Assembly: GCA_002395605.1 (NCBI GenBank)
Contig: DGXO01000069.1
Location: forward strand, 45,557-53,489
Source of the DNA: Bacteroidales bacterium UBA4230
GTDB taxonomy: Bacteria > Bacteroidota > Bacteroidia > Bacteroidales > UBA932
Direction of reading: 5' to 3'
Length of the DNA: 7,933 bases
Shown: positions 7,001-7,933 of the stretch, in pieces
How the letters are laid out: every line of letters begins with the position of its first letter
Numbering within the stretch: position 1 is the first letter of the stretch
Notes under the pieces: model-generated
What the model saw: the letters and a program-made list of their open reading frames with translations, nothing else
What the model was told of the DNA's origin: nothing
Database searches by the model: none
Made by a program: the position numbers and the translations under genes

Positions 7001-7933
7001 TGGGCTACGGCACCAAGGCAATGGCCCGCATGAGCAAGAACACCGTCCTTCTGGATGCCGCTCCCGCCCCCATGGCAATGGAGGTGGCCGAAGAAGAGGT
7101 GGCGGTTTCGGCCGATGCCCTTGATGCCGGTGCTGGAATCCCGGAGGATGTTGTAATCCGCAGCGAATTCCTCCAGGCCCTCACGTTCCAGCCTCATCTT
7201 CTCTCCGACAATGACGGCAAGCTCTCCTTCAGCTTCCGCACCTCCGACAAACTCTCCACCTATTATGTGCGCGTGTATGCTCACGACCCTTCCATGCGTA
7301 ACGCCATCGCCGAACGCGAAATGGTGGTGACAATTCCCGTTAAGGTTGCCATTCAGGAGCCCCGTTTCCTCTATGAAGGAGACGTCTGGAATGCTGCTGT
7401 AACCGTTTCTTCCGTGGCCGAAGCCCCCGTTTCCGGCAAGATTGTCCTTCAGTTTGACGGCCGCAGCGCCCAGGTTCCCGTAACCGTTCCAGCCGGCGAA
7501 ACCGTCACCAAGGTCATTCAGGTAGCCGTTCCTCTTTGTCATTCTGAGCATAGCGAAGAATCTGTCACCGCCGCCTTTGTGGCCGATGACTTCTCAGATG
7601 CCGTGCGTGTGAACATTCCGGTTTATCCGGCAGCCCAGACCCTTACTGAGGCTCATTCGGCCGTGCTGCACGCTGGACAGGACCGCGATGCGCTTCTGAA
7701 AGAGCTCCGTTCCCGCTTTGTGAACGTTCCCGGCAGCGCCGCCGCCCTTAAGGAAATCACCGTCCTGGATATGGTGAAGGACGCCATCCCGTCCCACGTG
7801 GAGCCATCCGGCTCAGACGTCCTCTCCCTCTCCGAGGCCTGGTATGTGCAGCTGATGGCTTCTGTCATTTCGAGCGAAGTCGAGAAATCTCAGGAAGATA
7901 TTCTTCCAAAGATCCTTGCCTGCCGTAACTCGG
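4063..7933 (+). CDS. Secreted alpha-2-macroglobulin family protein (3' end beyond window)
   Basis: One uninterrupted frame of 1290 codons runs off the window. Residues 1-20 form a Sec signal peptide (MKRM, a Leu/Ala core, AINA before the cleavage point). No lipobox Cys is seen, so it is periplasmic or secreted rather than a typical lipoprotein. A helical N-terminal region is followed by macroglobulin beta domains, with YRDRGAYNPGD (478-488) as the MG2 signature and YFRVDEFVLPTFDV (568-581). AAAWDKSMDAVARNYW lies before residue 902. A SusC-like motif (974-985) and an Ala/Glu-rich bait-like linker (about 986-1030) precede the A2M domain (RSEFLQAL at 1033, YYVRVYAHD, PRFLYEGD at 1100-1107). A helical thioester-type domain begins near 1180. 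Where CxEQ is expected (PGSAAALKEIT) there is no thioester motif. Repeats encode 1159-1167 and 1267-1277. Such proteins are thought to trap proteases; in many bacteria the partner gene is pbpC, which could lie downstream. AAGGA (4057-4061) is too close to this ATG but 10 bases from the alternative ATG at 4072; the first keeps the basic signal-peptide end. Confidence 0.9.
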   Translation, partial: MKRMLLSLLLALAGAGAINAATMSDGHTLTALWKEYDEASKADLPKKEASILEQIKKEAQVKRLPVDFWDAATKYVYAVQRRDWKQRDALRTALANEVKEFDMPIVTFLWMLEWKNPCTQEELWKYIQEHPLDGNNPALHRGVDSYLNGALTQFMGSDHEWAHWRLLQNRYSDDVVKALEGIVAGKYPQEGALKYYILGRKYNSVQDRPLKRKALKEIQDAYPGTALALFPEGDLLQMDMTALEDKKTSKPEDYKALYEKCQDFEKRRAAFRQKEQEIAVRYAGVYNLSSRLTSKGLDMSMDNDHITVIFRNLPSAYIKLLEGKNKVATWNAQNPKNSFYVRDTLRLDLPALKDGSYTAEAVNGKESTMCQFEKYTLSIASRTDAEGRKVYVADYETGKPLAKAQILLMKGDTQVAKSTVSLSGFTKLPSAIDKEIKAHPRTYYSLVAVSGDRKSRPVSIVREASVHIPDNSVKCNVYRDRGAYNPGDLLSFKVVVYKGDPMLKLEALKDRKLEVKFFDSEHNLLDTRKIETGDFGSASGDFTIPTGLRNGMFSMEVMDGSKTLEWSYFRVDEFVLPTFDVSFDKRTELYLVGSTVPVSGKVNSYSGHSLSGAKARLSVTRWSDKVLETEAEIGPDGTFRFEIPAKDEGYYNAEVTITDSTGETLSFNDGFYISRDLEVGVTVVNAEDAELSLEGDQPGRYYWRRSEPRHVVRGTTVQAIFQARDVWSNPVPLDVKYVLTKNGTATVYSGTAASGEEVSIPIKESGLYILSAIVETALPSGEKIKETSDAKVLVLLPGEKALSVTGSRFFIGGPSTVDSRIEAVVGTACGAAWIQATVFGKDSQVLDSRQIKVNDGTVEEIGYDFKETWPDAVRLQLFYFIDGKAVKYERQYRRSRTKLVLPLEFTRFQDKAYPGTEYTFTLKTDSGVEALAAAWDKSMDAVARNYWPVVSQADYSVPYVDVVSACGSVGNDIYDDVVVMGYGTKAMARMSKNTVLLDAAPAPMAMEVAEEEVAVSADALDAGAGIPEDVVIRSEFLQALTFQPHLLSDNDGKLSFSFRTSDKLSTYYVRVYAHDPSMRNAIAEREMVVTIPVKVAIQEPRFLYEGDVWNAAVTVSSVAEAPVSGKIVLQFDGRSAQVPVTVPAGETVTKVIQVAVPLCHSEHSEESVTAAFVADDFSDAVRVNIPVYPAAQTLTEAHSAVLHAGQDRDALLKELRSRFVNVPGSAAALKEITVLDMVKDAIPSHVEPSGSDVLSLSEAWYVQLMASVISSEVEKSQEDILPKILACRNS
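6982..7017 (+). other. SusC-plug-like motif within the macroglobulin gene
   Basis: Codons 974-985 encode YDDVVVMGYGTK. This closely resembles the DEVVVVGYGTQK motif at the start of the TonB-dependent receptor plug in SusC/RagA proteins of Bacteroidota. It sits between the last macroglobulin beta domain and the bait-like linker, not in an outer-membrane receptor. The resemblance is seen directly; shared origin or function is inference. Confidence 0.55.
7537..7563 (+). repeat. Dispersed palindromic repeat, copy C, in frame inside the macroglobulin gene
   Basis: It begins TGTCATTCTGAGC and ends GCGAAGAATCT. Fold: 7541-7545 pairs with 7557-7561, a GA/GA step follows (7546-7547 opposite 7555-7556), then GC/GC (7548-7549 with 7553-7554) closing loop ATA. 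It starts at the first base of a codon and encodes CHSEHSEES (1159-1167), placed between two predicted beta strands (VIQVAVP before, VTAAFVADDF after). It introduces a Cys into a secreted protein. Confidence 0.85.
7863..7892 (+). repeat. Dispersed palindromic repeat, copy D, in frame inside the macroglobulin gene
   Basis: It begins TGTCATTTCGAGC and ends CGAGAAATCTCA. Fold: 7867-7871 pairs with 7884-7888, a GA/GA step follows (7872-7873 opposite 7882-7883), then G7874-C7881. C7875 would face T7880, so the inner stem is weaker than in copy C. It starts at the third base of codon 1267 and encodes roughly SVISSEVEKSQ, inside the helical domain just before DILPKILACRNS. Confidence 0.85.

Noticed and set aside
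6505..7551. 348-codon open frame on the minus strand within the macroglobulin gene
   Set aside because: It is the same kind of shadow. Length is explained by G/C-rich third positions of the sense gene; the product is Gly- and His-rich with no domain, no promoter box and no start signal.

Overview
The window looks like a chromosomal segment of a Bacteroidota (probably Bacteroidales) genome with moderately GC-rich coding DNA. The evidence is three matches to the Bacteroidota -7 promoter box TAnnTTTG placed at gene starts, the absence of well-placed Shine-Dalgarno sites, a large Bacteroidota-style alpha-2-macroglobulin, and a dispersed palindromic repeat. Genus cannot be told from the sequence.

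Layout. At 2-73 is the probable 3' end of an unidentified gene, followed by a strong intrinsic terminator (118-151) inside a 215-base gap with competing hairpins. One repeat copy and the phoH promoter complete that gap. At 290-1615 (+) is a PIN-PhoH protein (ribonuclease-like domain plus P-loop ATPase). It meets, tail to tail with overlapping stop codons, a minus-strand gene (1612-2724). That gene encodes what looks like the second half of a large-type PurL (FGAM synthase) as a free-standing protein with eroded catalytic motifs. A 40-base divergent intergenic region carries one -7 box per direction and leads into folC (2765-4036, +), the dihydrofolate/folylpolyglutamate synthase. After 26 bases, a secreted alpha-2-macroglobulin-family protein starts at 4063 and runs off the window end, with 1290 residues visible.

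How they fit. FolC makes and glutamylates folate, and the PurL-like protein derives from a purine-synthesis enzyme, so the divergent pair has a loose folate/purine theme. PhoH and the macroglobulin look like unrelated neighbours. No mobile element, CRISPR array, tRNA or rRNA was seen.

Most notable: a roughly 27-38 bp imperfect palindrome occurs four times. One copy lies in the phoH promoter region. Three lie in frame inside genes (one in folC, two in the macroglobulin), each read in a different codon phase. The three coding copies preserve the same two-base GA-opposite-GA step inside the hairpin stem. This resembles protein-invading palindromic elements. Second in interest are the half-PurL, and a SusC-plug-like motif (VVVMGYGT) inside the macroglobulin just before its bait-like linker.
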